Shown: one piece after another, positions 16,651-24,407 of the stretch
Position numbering within the stretch: position 1 is the stretch's first letter
Layout: each line of letters starts with the position of its first letter
Source of the DNA: an uncultured Clostridia bacterium
GTDB lineage: Bacteria; Bacillota; Clostridia; Christensenellales; Aristaeellaceae
Direction: 5' to 3'
NCBI GenBank assembly: GCA_934615235.1
Contig: CAKTTL010000017.1
Span: 1 to 39,914 of the forward strand
DNA length: 39,914 nucleotides
Position numbers and translations under genes: made by a program
Notes under the pieces: model-generated
What the model was told of the DNA's origin: nothing
Seen by the model: only the letters and a program-made list of their open reading frames with translations
The model's database searches: none

Positions 16651-17673
16651 CTAGTCGATTGTTATTTCCTTGAAGCCGAGCGCGGCGGCGGCCTCTTCAA
16701 CCGCGCGGCGCGCGGATGCGTCCGGCGCTGCGAAAAACGTCGCTCTCGCCTTTTTCCCTTCGCGCTTCCAGCGCCCCACGACGCGGCCGTCCAGCAGCAG
16801 CGCGGGCGAGACGATTCCCGCAAGGCTGTAAATGGCGCGGAGATTCTCCGGCGCAAGCGTCAGGCTGCGCTCCTTGCGATAGCCCATCAGCAGCGGATCG
16901 AACCCGGCGAGGAAAACGCAGCGCGGCGCTTCCCACGCGCCGTCAAATCCGTTTTCAAGCCAGTAAAACGTCTCGCCCCTGCTCTCGGCGCGCCGCACGG
17001 GCAGCGTTTCCAGCGTTTCGCGGATATCGCGCTGGCGCGCGGCAAAAAACGCCGCCGCGTCCCGCACGGTCGCCGGGCCGTAGTGCGTCCAGTACCGGCG
17101 GAGAAGCTCCGTCCGCGCCTCGCTGCGGGCCATCGGCTCCATCGGCGCGCATACCGCAAACGCCTTTTTCTGCGCGGGCAGGTGACACAGCTTTCCCTCC
17201 TCGCACAGCGCGCGAATCAACCCGCCCCAGGCGTTAAAGGCGCTGCCCGCTTCCGCCTCGGTCATCCCGGCGGCTGCGCACGCTTCCTTCAGCGCTTCGC
17301 GCTGGGAAATTCCCTGCCCAACGCGCTCAAGAATCACCCCGGCGAAAAGCCGTTTCCGCTCGGCCGTAAACGCGTCGTCGTCCTCCATCGTGTCGCACGG
17401 ACGCAAAAAGCGTTCCCGCCCCTCGTGCAGGAAAAGCGGAAGATCGTCCCGGTCGATCAGGTGAAGCGCGCCGCGAATCGTCCAGGTTTTGCAAAGCGGC
17501 GCAAGCTCGCTCTGCGCTACCTCATGGCCGCAGCGGATGCGAAGCGCGTGCAGCGCGTTCGAAAAAAACTGCGCCTGCAGCCCGCACAGCCCGCGCGCGA
17601 CTTTCCGCACGCCGCCGGGCGCAAGCAGAAACTGGCCGTGCATCCTGCGCAGCAGAATCTCTTCATCCGTCAA
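16651..17673 (-). CDS. Winged-helix DNA-binding protein, AlkZ/YcaQ (HTH_42) family
   Basis: 340 residues. The family (pfam06224) includes AlkZ and YcaQ, DNA glycosylases that unhook interstrand crosslinks or remove alkylated bases. The catalytic QxQ motif is visible as GLQAQFF (Gln33, Gln35). TIRGALHLIDRDDLP near residue 65 and DGRVVGRWKREGKKARATFF near the C-terminus are also typical. The start is a TTG with GGGAGG 8 bases upstream. I infer a DNA-repair glycosylase, but many members of this family are uncharacterised. Confidence 0.82.
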   Translation of the reverse strand: MTDEEILLRRMHGQFLLAPGGVRKVARGLCGLQAQFFSNALHALRIRCGHEVAQSELAPLCKTWTIRGALHLIDRDDLPLFLHEGRERFLRPCDTMEDDDAFTAERKRLFAGVILERVGQGISQREALKEACAAAGMTEAEAGSAFNAWGGLIRALCEEGKLCHLPAQKKAFAVCAPMEPMARSEARTELLRRYWTHYGPATVRDAAAFFAARQRDIRETLETLPVRRAESRGETFYWLENGFDGAWEAPRCVFLAGFDPLLMGYRKERSLTLAPENLRAIYSLAGIVSPALLLDGRVVGRWKREGKKARATFFAAPDASARRAVEEAAAALGFKEITID

Positions 17674-17706
17674 TGTTTGTTCCTCCCAAGCAGTTTTTTC
17701 GCCCTT

Positions 17707-17735
17707 ATTCTATCATACCCCATTTCCGGCGGCAA
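17707..17735 (-). promoter_or_regulatory. Promoter of the winged-helix gene
   Basis: On the minus strand TTGCCG (17730-17735) and TAGAAT (17707-17712) are 17 bases apart, placing the start roughly 27 bases before the TTG codon. It lies back to back with the CHAP-gene promoter. Confidence 0.6.
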
Positions 17736-17748
17736 CGCGCTTTGGCTG

Positions 17749-17777
17749 TTGCATATCCGTTTTTTTGCAGCTATAAT
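17749..17777 (+). promoter_or_regulatory. Promoter of the CHAP-domain gene
   Basis: TTGCAT (17749-17754) and a perfect TATAAT (17772-17777) are 17 bases apart. AAGGAG lies ahead of the ATG at 17801. Confidence 0.85.
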
Positions 17778-17800
17778 GAAAGCGATAAGGAGAGAACGCC

Positions 17801-19135
17801 ATGCTGAAAAAAACGTTTTTCCGCTCTTTCGCCGCGCTGCTCGCACTCTGTCTGCTCTTCGCCCTCCCGGCGCAGGCGGAGGATTTCGACGATTTTTATG
17901 ACGACGGCTACGTCGAGGAGGAATGGCACCCCGATCCGCTGAAGGCCAGCATTTCCGCCTCGGCCACATCCGTACTCGTCGGGCAGGCCGTCAAGTTTCC
18001 CGTCAAGGCCAGCGGCGGCATTCCGCCCTATACGGTCAAGCTGACCGTCACCTCCGGCGGCGCGGTCGTCGATTCGGACTCGCTCGAGCTATGGGAAAAC
18101 GAATCGAGCTGGGTCGGCTTTACGCCGAACGCGCTGGGCGTGTATCAGGTCAAAATATCGCTCACGGCGGAGGAGGGCGGCGGCATTTCGCGCAGCTTTA
18201 CCATCGCCGCGCGCCAGAAGGATTCCGAATCGCGCGAACACTGGGAGAAGACGATGCAGGACGTCGTCCTCACTGGCAGCTGGACGGAGGATCTGCTCGC
18301 CATCGCACGCACGCAGCTTGGCTATGAGGAAAGCGGCAAGGATTTCATCGTCGATTCCGCAGGCAAAAAGCAGGGCTTCACGCGCTACGGCGCATGGTGC
18401 AGCGCGCCGTATGCAGAGTGGTGCGCCGTGTTCGTCGGCTTCTGCCTGCACTATGCGGGCGTCCCGGAATCCGTCTGCCCGTGGGATGCGAGCTGCCCGG
18501 AATGGGTGAGCATCGCGCGCGAACGCGGCGAGTTTGAGGAACCGGCGGGCTACGCCCCGCAGCCGGGCGATCTCGTTTTCCTGCGCGAAGCGGGCGAAAA
18601 GCGCGCCTCGCACATGGGCATCGTGGAAACCGTCGCCGCGGACGAAATCGGCACGATCGAGGGCAACGCCTCCCGGGCCGTCGCGCGCAGAAGCTATGCG
18701 CCTGATTCCGAAGCAATTTACGGCTACATCAGCCTTTCCGGGCTTGCAGCGGCGAATGCTCTGACGGCGGCTGCGCCGCTTGAGGAAACGGCCGCCCCGC
18801 AGACCGCCGACGAAACGGCGGAATCTTCCGCCGCTGAAACCGCCGCCCCTGCCGCGACGATCGTTTATCGCGCTTCTTCCGGCGAAACGGCGACCGAGAC
18901 CTTTTCGCCCGGCACGCGCTTTACGGCCAACCCTGCGGGCGGTACGTTCCCGGACGAGATCGACGCGAACTGGTCCTGGGATTATTCCGACAGCGGCGTT
19001 TGCTATTCCCGCGCCGCGGAAGGCGAAATCACCCTGCCCGATCCTGCACGGCCGGGATACACGTTCCTCGGCTGGCAACTGGAAGGCGCCGTTTTCACCG
19101 CGCAATGGGAAAACGACGAACCGATTGTGTTCTGA
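17801..19135 (+). CDS. Secreted CHAP-domain cell-wall amidase-like protein with InlB-type repeat
   Basis: 444 residues. A signal peptide (1-26) ends in ALPAQA. An Ig/PKD-like beta domain follows (about 46-137: GGIPPYTVKLTVTSGG). The CHAP domain (about 160-312) has Cys208 in YAEWCAVFVGFC, His271 in SHMGIV, and Asn289 in EGNA as the likely catalytic triad. An Ala/Glu/Thr-rich linker (about 315-350) leads to a single InlB B-repeat-like end (FTANPAGG...GYTFLGW). CHAP enzymes cut peptidoglycan amide or peptide bonds. No sortase or transmembrane anchor is seen, so it is probably released or wall-associated. It is a single gene with its own promoter; repeat copy B begins 13 bases after the stop. Confidence 0.88.
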   Translation: MLKKTFFRSFAALLALCLLFALPAQAEDFDDFYDDGYVEEEWHPDPLKASISASATSVLVGQAVKFPVKASGGIPPYTVKLTVTSGGAVVDSDSLELWENESSWVGFTPNALGVYQVKISLTAEEGGGISRSFTIAARQKDSESREHWEKTMQDVVLTGSWTEDLLAIARTQLGYEESGKDFIVDSAGKKQGFTRYGAWCSAPYAEWCAVFVGFCLHYAGVPESVCPWDASCPEWVSIARERGEFEEPAGYAPQPGDLVFLREAGEKRASHMGIVETVAADEIGTIEGNASRAVARRSYAPDSEAIYGYISLSGLAAANALTAAAPLEETAAPQTADETAESSAAETAAPAATIVYRASSGETATETFSPGTRFTANPAGGTFPDEIDANWSWDYSDSGVCYSRAAEGEITLPDPARPGYTFLGWQLEGAVFTAQWENDEPIVF

Positions 19136-19148
19136 AGGGTATGTTTTT

Positions 19149-19257
19149 TTCGGGGGAGAAACCTTCTTTCTGGAGAAAGAAGGTTTCTCCCCCGAACCCC
19201 CTCTTCGAAGAAAGCCGTTTGGGGCAAATCCGCCGCTCAACGAACGGCGGATTTGCC
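19149..19257 (-). repeat. Two-hairpin palindromic repeat, copy B
   Basis: In transcript order after the CHAP gene, hairpin 2 is at 19149-19170 with 19175-19196 (22 perfect pairs, loop TGGA). The reverse-complement core AAGAAAGCCG follows at 19208-19217. Hairpin 1 is at 19223-19235 with 19245-19257 (13 perfect pairs, 9-base loop). It has the same architecture and stem length as copy A but different outer-stem sequence. A run of seven T residues lies immediately upstream of hairpin 2. Confidence 0.9.
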
Positions 19258-19289
19258 AGCAGAGCGTCAACAAAGTCCCCGCGCGGGTA

Positions 19290-19318
19290 TTGTACGCGCG
19301 GTTTTTCCGTGGTATGAT
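19290..19318 (+). promoter_or_regulatory. Promoter of the ttcA-tmk-mnmA operon
   Basis: TTGTAC (19290-19295) and TATGAT (19313-19318) are 17 bases apart, 31 bases before the ATG at 19350. Confidence 0.75.
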
Positions 19319-19349
19319 TCGCTATGGAAAAACCCTTTACGGAGGCTAT

Positions 19350-20111
19350 ATGAAAAAAGTGCTTGGGTGCATCCGCCGCGCGGATGACGATTTCGATATG
19401 TTCGAGCCCGGCGATCGCGTGGCCGTCGGCGTTTCGGGCGGGAAGGACAGCCTGCTGCTTTTGAAGGCGCTCTCGCTCTACCGGCTCTTTTCGCATAAGG
19501 ATTTCAAGCTCGAGGGGCTGATGCTCACGATGGGCCTCGAGCCGTTCGATACGACGGGCGTTGAAAAAATGTGCGAAGAGATCGGCGTGCCGCTGACGAT
19601 CAAAAAAACGGATATCGGCAAGATCGTCTTTGAAGAGCGGCAGGAGAAGAATCCCTGCGCGCTCTGCGCGAAAATGCGCCGCGGCGCGCTCAACGAGCTG
19701 GCGGCGGGGCATGGCTGCAACAAGCTGGCGCTCGGCCACCATCGCGACGACGCGATTGAAACGCTGCTGATGAGCCTGTTCTTCGAGGGCCGCCTGCATA
19801 CGTTCCATCCGGTCACGTGCCTGTCGCGCAGCGGCATCACGGTCATCCGGCCGATGATTTACGTGCCGGAAAAGGATATCATCCACGAGGCGCGCGTGCA
19901 GCGGCTGCCGATCGTGAAAAGCCCCTGCCCCGCCAACGGCCACACCGCCCGGCAGGATATGAAGGATCTGCTCACCGAGCTTACGAAGCGCTACCCGTTC
20001 GTGCGCGAGCGGCTGCTTTCGGCGCTGCAGAACACGGCGCAGTACGGTCTGTGGGATCAGAAACGTTCAGGCAGTCTGACGACGGCCGAAACGTCCGGAA
20101 AAGAGGAATAA
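19350..20111 (+). CDS. ttcA: TtcA-like tRNA 2-thiocytidine biosynthesis protein
   Basis: 253 residues. The PP-loop ATPase motif SGGKDS is at 29-34 (AVGVSGGKDSLLLLKAL), and the paired cysteines in NPCALCAKMRRG plus the Cys in SPCPANG match TtcA-type iron-sulfur thiolases. ALGHHRDDAIETLLM is also typical. The family thiolates cytidine 32 of tRNA. The start is the ATG with ACGGAGG 5 bases ahead. The frame is open far upstream but that part overlaps the CHAP gene and repeat B, so it is not coding. It lies one base from the next gene. Firmicute homologues often lack experimental proof of substrate. Confidence 0.88.
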   Translation: MKKVLGCIRRADDDFDMFEPGDRVAVGVSGGKDSLLLLKALSLYRLFSHKDFKLEGLMLTMGLEPFDTTGVEKMCEEIGVPLTIKKTDIGKIVFEERQEKNPCALCAKMRRGALNELAAGHGCNKLALGHHRDDAIETLLMSLFFEGRLHTFHPVTCLSRSGITVIRPMIYVPEKDIIHEARVQRLPIVKSPCPANGHTARQDMKDLLTELTKRYPFVRERLLSALQNTAQYGLWDQKRSGSLTTAETSGKEE

Positions 20112-20112
20112 C

Positions 20113-21387
20113 ATGCGATACGACGCGATTCTGTTTGATTTTGACGGCACGATTGCCGATACGATGCCGGGCATCCATCAGGCGCTGCAGTATGCGGCCA
20201 GGCAGATGGGCTGCGCGCCCGTGGACGACGCGCTTGCGCGCAGGTTCATCGGACCGCCCATTCTCGATTCCGCTCAGCGCTATCTGGGGTTGACGGAGGA
20301 ACAGGCCGTCCGCTTCTACGAGCTTTTCCGCGAGGTTTATAACGGCGAAATGCTCTTTAACACGCGCGTCTATACGGGCGTGCCGCAGCTGCTGCGCCAG
20401 CTGCGCGCGCAGGGCGCGTTTGTGGCGGTGGCCAGCGCGAAGCCGCAGGCGCTTGTGACGCGGCTGCTGGAGCGCTTCGGCCTCTCGCGCTTTTTCGACC
20501 GCGTGATCGGCAAGACGACGATCGACGCGAACACGAGCAAGGAAATCATGATCCGCCAGGCGCTTCCGGCGCGATATACGCGCGCCGCGATGGTAGGCGA
20601 CCGGCTGTACGACATGGAATCGGCCAAGGCGCTGGGAATCGACGCGATCGGCGCGGCATGGGGCTTCGGCACGGCGGAGGAACTGACCGCGCACGGCGCG
20701 GACGCAGTGGCCGAAACGCCGCGGGACGCCGCCCGGATTCTCCTCGGCGGGGAAACGCCCGCGCCGCGCGGTTTTTTCCTGTCTATCGAGGGGCTGGACG
20801 GCTGCGGCAAGACTACGCAGATTAACGCCATCACCGAGCATATCCGCCGCATGGGCTATGAAGTGGTGCATACGCGCGAGCCCGGCGGCACGCCCATCAG
20901 CGAGGATATCCGCGCGCTGATTCTCGATCCGGAAAAGACGATGTGCGGCGAAACCGAGGCGCTGCTCTATGCCGCCTCGCGCTGCGAGCATGTGCGCAAG
21001 GTTATCCGCCCGGCGCTCGAGCGCGGTCAGGTCGTCCTGTGCGACCGGTTTGTTGATTCGTCCATCGCCTATCAGGGCGCGGGGCGCGAGCTGGGTATGG
21101 AGACGATCGCGCAGCTGAACGCGCCCGCCGTCGACGGCACGATGCCCGATCTGACGCTGCTCTTCGCGCTCGATCCGCGCACGGCTTTTCTGCGCCGCAA
21201 CGCGGCTACGAAGCTCGACCGGCTCGAACGCGCGGGCGAGGCGTTCTTCATGCGTGTGCGCGACGGATACGACCTGCTCGCCGAAACGAACCCGCAGCGC
21301 ATCAAGCGCATCGACGCGAGCCACGATATCGAAACCGTGACGCGCGAGGCGTGCGCGCACATCGACAGGCTGCTTTCCGGGAGGTAA
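20113..21387 (+). CDS. tmk: HAD hydrolase fused to thymidylate kinase
   Basis: 424 residues. Residues 1-212 are a HAD phosphatase of the phosphoglycolate-phosphatase/PpaX style (LFDFDGTIADT, Asp9 nucleophile; VASAKP; MVGDRLYDMESAKALG). Residues 219-424 are a complete thymidylate kinase: P-loop EGLDGCGKTT (226-235), TREPGGTPISEDIR, CDRFVDSSIAYQGAGR, and a C-terminal FFMRVRDGYDLLAE. Tmk converts dTMP to dTDP. A fused nucleotide-type HAD could act on nucleoside monophosphates or pyrophosphate, but that is inference. There is no stop or ribosome site at the junction, so it is a genuine fusion in the sequence. It is co-transcribed with ttcA and mnmA. Confidence 0.9.
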   Translation: MRYDAILFDFDGTIADTMPGIHQALQYAARQMGCAPVDDALARRFIGPPILDSAQRYLGLTEEQAVRFYELFREVYNGEMLFNTRVYTGVPQLLRQLRAQGAFVAVASAKPQALVTRLLERFGLSRFFDRVIGKTTIDANTSKEIMIRQALPARYTRAAMVGDRLYDMESAKALGIDAIGAAWGFGTAEELTAHGADAVAETPRDAARILLGGETPAPRGFFLSIEGLDGCGKTTQINAITEHIRRMGYEVVHTREPGGTPISEDIRALILDPEKTMCGETEALLYAASRCEHVRKVIRPALERGQVVLCDRFVDSSIAYQGAGRELGMETIAQLNAPAVDGTMPDLTLLFALDPRTAFLRRNAATKLDRLERAGEAFFMRVRDGYDLLAETNPQRIKRIDASHDIETVTREACAHIDRLLSGR

Positions 21388-21391
21388 CGAA

Positions 21392-22474
21392 ATGCGCATT
21401 GTGGTGGGAATGTCCGGCGGCGTGGACTCGGCGGTGAGCGCGCTGCTTTTGAAGCGCGCCGGGCACGACGTGATCGGCGTGTTCATGAAAAACTGGGAGG
21501 AAAAGGACGACGAGGGCGTCTGCACGGCCACGGCCGACTGGCAGGACGTGCAGGAATGCTGCGAGAAAATCGATATCCCGTATTATTCCGTCAACTTTGC
21601 GAAGGAATACCGCGAGCGGGTGTTTTCCCTTTTCCTTGACGAGTACCGCAAGGGCCGCACGCCGAACCCGGACGTGCTTTGCAACCGGGAAATCAAGTTC
21701 AAGGCGTTTCTCGATTTCGCGATGAAATTGGGCGCGGAGCGCCTTGCGACGGGGCACTTTTGCCGCCTGCGCGAGGAAGCGGACGGCGTGAAGCTTCTGC
21801 GCGGCGTGGACGCGAACAAGGATCAGAGCTATTTCCTTTATATGCTCACGCAGCCGCCGCTTCGCAGGGCCGTTTTCCCCGTCGGCGGGCTGACGAAGGG
21901 CGAGGTGCGCGCGCTGGCGGAGGAGGCCGGGCTGCCCGTCGCGAAAAAGCGCGATTCGACCGGCGTCTGCTTTATCGGCGAGCGCGATTTCAAGCCCTTC
22001 CTGCAGGGCTTCCTGCCTGCGCAGCCGGGGCCGATGGTTACGGAAGCGGGCGAGACGATCGGCCGCCACGACGGGCTGATGTACTACACGCTCGGCCAGC
22101 GGCGCGGGTTGGGCATCGGCGGCCAGAAGGGCGGCGACGGCGGGCGCTGGTTCGTAATCGAGAAGGATCTTGAAAATAACCGGCTCGTCGTAGCGCAGGG
22201 AGAGGATTCGCCGAGGCTGTACACGACGCATTGCCGCGCCTCGCAGGCGACGTGGATCGCGGGGCGCGCTCCCGCCGCGTCGTTCGACTGTACGGCCAAG
22301 TACCGCTACCGTCAGCCCGATCAGCACGTGCACGTGGAGGTCGGCGACGGCGGCGAGCTGCTCGTGACGGCCTGTGAGCCGCAGCGCGCCGTTACGCCCG
22401 GGCAGAGCGTCGTGCTCTACGACGGCGAGGTCTGCCTCGGCGGCGCGATCGCCGACGAAACCTGGAACGGATGA
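21392..22474 (+). CDS. mnmA: tRNA-specific 2-thiouridylase MnmA
   Basis: 360 residues, full length. MnmA thiolates U34 of Lys, Glu and Gln tRNAs. The PP-loop is MSGGVDSAVSA (7-17). The catalytic cysteine pair is Cys97 in PNPDVLCNREIKF and Cys193 in STGVCFIGERDF. ATGHFCR, KDQSYFLY and YYTLGQRRGLGIGG are family blocks, and a C-terminal beta-barrel follows. GGGAGG precedes the ATG, four bases after the fusion gene. With ttcA it makes this operon largely one of tRNA sulfuration. Confidence 0.95.
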   Translation: MRIVVGMSGGVDSAVSALLLKRAGHDVIGVFMKNWEEKDDEGVCTATADWQDVQECCEKIDIPYYSVNFAKEYRERVFSLFLDEYRKGRTPNPDVLCNREIKFKAFLDFAMKLGAERLATGHFCRLREEADGVKLLRGVDANKDQSYFLYMLTQPPLRRAVFPVGGLTKGEVRALAEEAGLPVAKKRDSTGVCFIGERDFKPFLQGFLPAQPGPMVTEAGETIGRHDGLMYYTLGQRRGLGIGGQKGGDGGRWFVIEKDLENNRLVVAQGEDSPRLYTTHCRASQATWIAGRAPAASFDCTAKYRYRQPDQHVHVEVGDGGELLVTACEPQRAVTPGQSVVLYDGEVCLGGAIADETWNG

Positions 22475-22509
22475 GCAATTTGGCCGGGCTCTGCCCGGAA
22501 AATCATATG

Positions 22510-22540
22510 AAAGCCCTCCGAGCGGGGGCTTTACTTTTTT
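22510..22540 (+). terminator. Terminator after mnmA
   Basis: AAAGCCC (22510-22516) pairs with GGGCTTT (22526-22532), with extra G-U and G-C pairs inside, and is followed by ACTTTTTT. The same T-rich stretch contains the -35 of the T-box promoter. A smaller CCGGGC/GCCCGG hairpin precedes it at 22485-22499. Confidence 0.75.
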
Positions 22541-22558
22541 GCGGTTTTCCGCTATAAT
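22530..22558 (+). promoter_or_regulatory. Promoter of the T-box/proS unit
   Basis: TTTACT (22530-22535) and a perfect TATAAT (22553-22558) are 17 bases apart. The transcript would begin near 22565, just before the T-box stem I. Confidence 0.8.
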
Positions 22559-22564
22559 ACTCCC

Positions 22565-22780
22565 TTGTCATGGGCAGGAAAGCGGTTCTGCCAGCCCTCC
22601 GCAGAGAGCGTACGTCTGGTGCAAGTACGCGTGGGCGCCGCCGCTGCCGGCCTGCCATGGTCATGACGCGGGTTGCTTCCGATAGAGAGCTCAAGAGCGG
22701 ACGCGCGCACGCGCGTCAAGCAGGGTGGTACCGCGAAGCGCGCCTTCGTCCCGGCAGTGGGGCGCGGCGTATTTTTTTAC
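22565..22780 (+). promoter_or_regulatory. T-box riboswitch controlling proS
   Basis: The T-box sequence CAGGGTGGTACCGCG lies at 22721-22735. Stem I is closed by GGCAGG (22573-22578) with CCTGCC (22651-22656) and GTCATG with CATGAC. Its distal loop holds GGTGCAA (22618-22624), fitting the conserved GNUGNAA. A CCG followed by a purine (22647-22649), just above the basal helix, is the likely proline specifier codon (inference). The terminator pairs CGCGCC with GGCGCG and ends in a T-run at 22772-22778. Uncharged tRNA-Pro would stabilise the antiterminator and allow proS expression. Confidence 0.9.
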
Positions 22781-22802
22781 CGATTTACGGGAGGCAAAAA
22801 CC

Positions 22803-24245
22803 ATGGCGAAGAAAAACGAACAGGAATTCGTCCAGCACATCACGCCCCGCAGCGAGGATTTCTCGCAGTGGTATACCGACGTGATCCTGCAGACCGGGCT
22901 GTGCGATTACGCGCCTGTGCGCGGCTGTATGATCATCAAGCCCTACGGCTACGGCATCTGGGAACGCATTCAGGCGGAAATGGACAAGCGCTTCAAGGCC
23001 ACCGGCCATGAAAACTGCTACATGCCCATGCTCATCCCCGAGAGCCTGCTTTTGAAGGAAGCCGAGCATGTCGAAGGCTTCGCGCCGGAGGTCGCCTGGG
23101 TTACCCAGGGCGGTACCGAGCAGCTGCAGGAACGGCTCGCCGTTCGTCCTACGAGCGAAACCATCTTCTGCACGATGTACGCCAAGTGGGTGCAGAGCTG
23201 GCGCGATCTGCCGCTGAAATATAACCAGTGGTGCTCTGTCATGCGCTGGGAAAAGAGCACCCGCCCCTTCCTGCGCACGAGCGAGTTCCTCTGGCAGGAG
23301 GGCCACACCATCCACGCCACGGCCGAGGAAGCCGAGCAGGAAACGATGCAGATGCTGGAAGTTTACCGCGAGGTCGCGGAGGACGTGCTGGCGCTGCCGG
23401 TCTATTGCGGCCGCAAGAGCGAGAAGGAAAAGTTCGCCGGCGCGCAGGCGACCTACAGCATGGAAGCCATGATGCACGACGGCAAGGCGCTGCAGGCCGG
23501 CACCAGCCACTTCTTCGGCACCAATTTTGCCGAGGCGTACGGCATCCAGTTCCTCAGCAAAGAGGGCAAGCTGGAATACGCGCAGGAGACGAGCTGGGGC
23601 GTTTCGACCCGCCTCATCGGCGCGATCATCATGACGCACGGCGACGACCGCGGCCTGCGCCTGCCCCCGCAGGTGGCTCCGATTCAGGTTGTCGTGCTGC
23701 CCATCGCGGCGCATAAGCCGGGCGTGCTCGAGGGCGCGAAGGTCATCGCCGACCGCCTGACCGCCGCGGGCGTCCGCGTCAAGTTCGACGACCGCGACAC
23801 AGTCAGCCCCGGCTGGAAGTTCAACGAATGGGAAATGAAGGGCGTGCCGGTGCGCCTCGAGGTCGGCCCGCGCGATCTGGAAAACAACCAGGTCATGGTC
23901 GCACGCCGCGATACGTTCGAAAAGTTCGCCCTGCCGATGGAAGGCCTCGAGAGCGAAATCAGCGATCTGCTCGCCAACATCCAGAAGACGATGTTCGAAC
24001 AGGCGCGCGATTTCCGCGACGAGCACACCACCGAGGTGCACAACTACGAAGAGCTGAAGGCGGCCGTGGAAGGCGGCTTTGCCAAGGGCATGTGGTGCGG
24101 CGACACCGCCTGCGAGGAAAAGCTCAAGGCCGACATCAACGCGACCACGCGCAATATGCCCTTTGACCAGACGCCCTGCGGCGATACCTGCTGCGTGTGC
24201 GGCAAGCGCGCGACGAAGCTGATGTACTTCGCCAAGGCGTACTGA
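22803..24245 (+). CDS. proS: Prolyl-tRNA synthetase, archaeal/eukaryotic-type
   Basis: 480 residues. It charges tRNA-Pro. The short form without the bacterial editing insertion is shown by its length, the N-terminus FVQHITPRSEDFSQWYTDVI and the class II motifs RPTSETIF and MRWEKSTRPFLRTSEFLWQEGHT. GDDRGLRLPP precedes the anticodon-binding domain (about 285-385). A C-terminal zinc-binding-like domain has Cys residues in MWCGDTACEEK and CGDTCCVCGKRA, and the chain ends in the family's aromatic tail YFAKAY. The ATG has GGGAGG 8 bases ahead. Expression is gated by the upstream T-box. Confidence 0.95.
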   Translation: MAKKNEQEFVQHITPRSEDFSQWYTDVILQTGLCDYAPVRGCMIIKPYGYGIWERIQAEMDKRFKATGHENCYMPMLIPESLLLKEAEHVEGFAPEVAWVTQGGTEQLQERLAVRPTSETIFCTMYAKWVQSWRDLPLKYNQWCSVMRWEKSTRPFLRTSEFLWQEGHTIHATAEEAEQETMQMLEVYREVAEDVLALPVYCGRKSEKEKFAGAQATYSMEAMMHDGKALQAGTSHFFGTNFAEAYGIQFLSKEGKLEYAQETSWGVSTRLIGAIIMTHGDDRGLRLPPQVAPIQVVVLPIAAHKPGVLEGAKVIADRLTAAGVRVKFDDRDTVSPGWKFNEWEMKGVPVRLEVGPRDLENNQVMVARRDTFEKFALPMEGLESEISDLLANIQKTMFEQARDFRDEHTTEVHNYEELKAAVEGGFAKGMWCGDTACEEKLKADINATTRNMPFDQTPCGDTCCVCGKRATKLMYFAKAY

Positions 24246-24261
24246 GCCGGCAGAAAATTTC

Positions 24262-24298
24262 ATGCGCGGGAGACGGAGACGTTTCCCGCGCATTTTTT
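24262..24298 (+). terminator. Terminator after proS
   Basis: A 10-bp perfect stem (24262-24271 with 24284-24293) with a 12-base loop runs into six T residues at 24293-24298. Confidence 0.9.
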
Positions 24299-24347
24299 GT
24301 TGTGGCGGCATACCGAAAGATATACCGCAAATCGACCATATTTCTGA

Positions 24348-24376
24348 TTGCTGTATGGGTGAAATTACGATATAAT
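24348..24376 (+). promoter_or_regulatory. Promoter of the HTH regulator pair
   Basis: TTGCTG (24348-24353) and TATAAT (24371-24376) are 17 bases apart in an AT-rich stretch just upstream of the first regulator. Confidence 0.75.
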
Positions 24377-24407
24377 AATAACACATGAAGAACGGAGGAT
24401 GAAACCT

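Noticed and set aside
24399..24401. ATG at 24399 as the start of the first HTH regulator
   Set aside because: GGAGG directly abuts this ATG, leaving no spacing for ribosome binding; GTG at 24408 has a spacing of 9.
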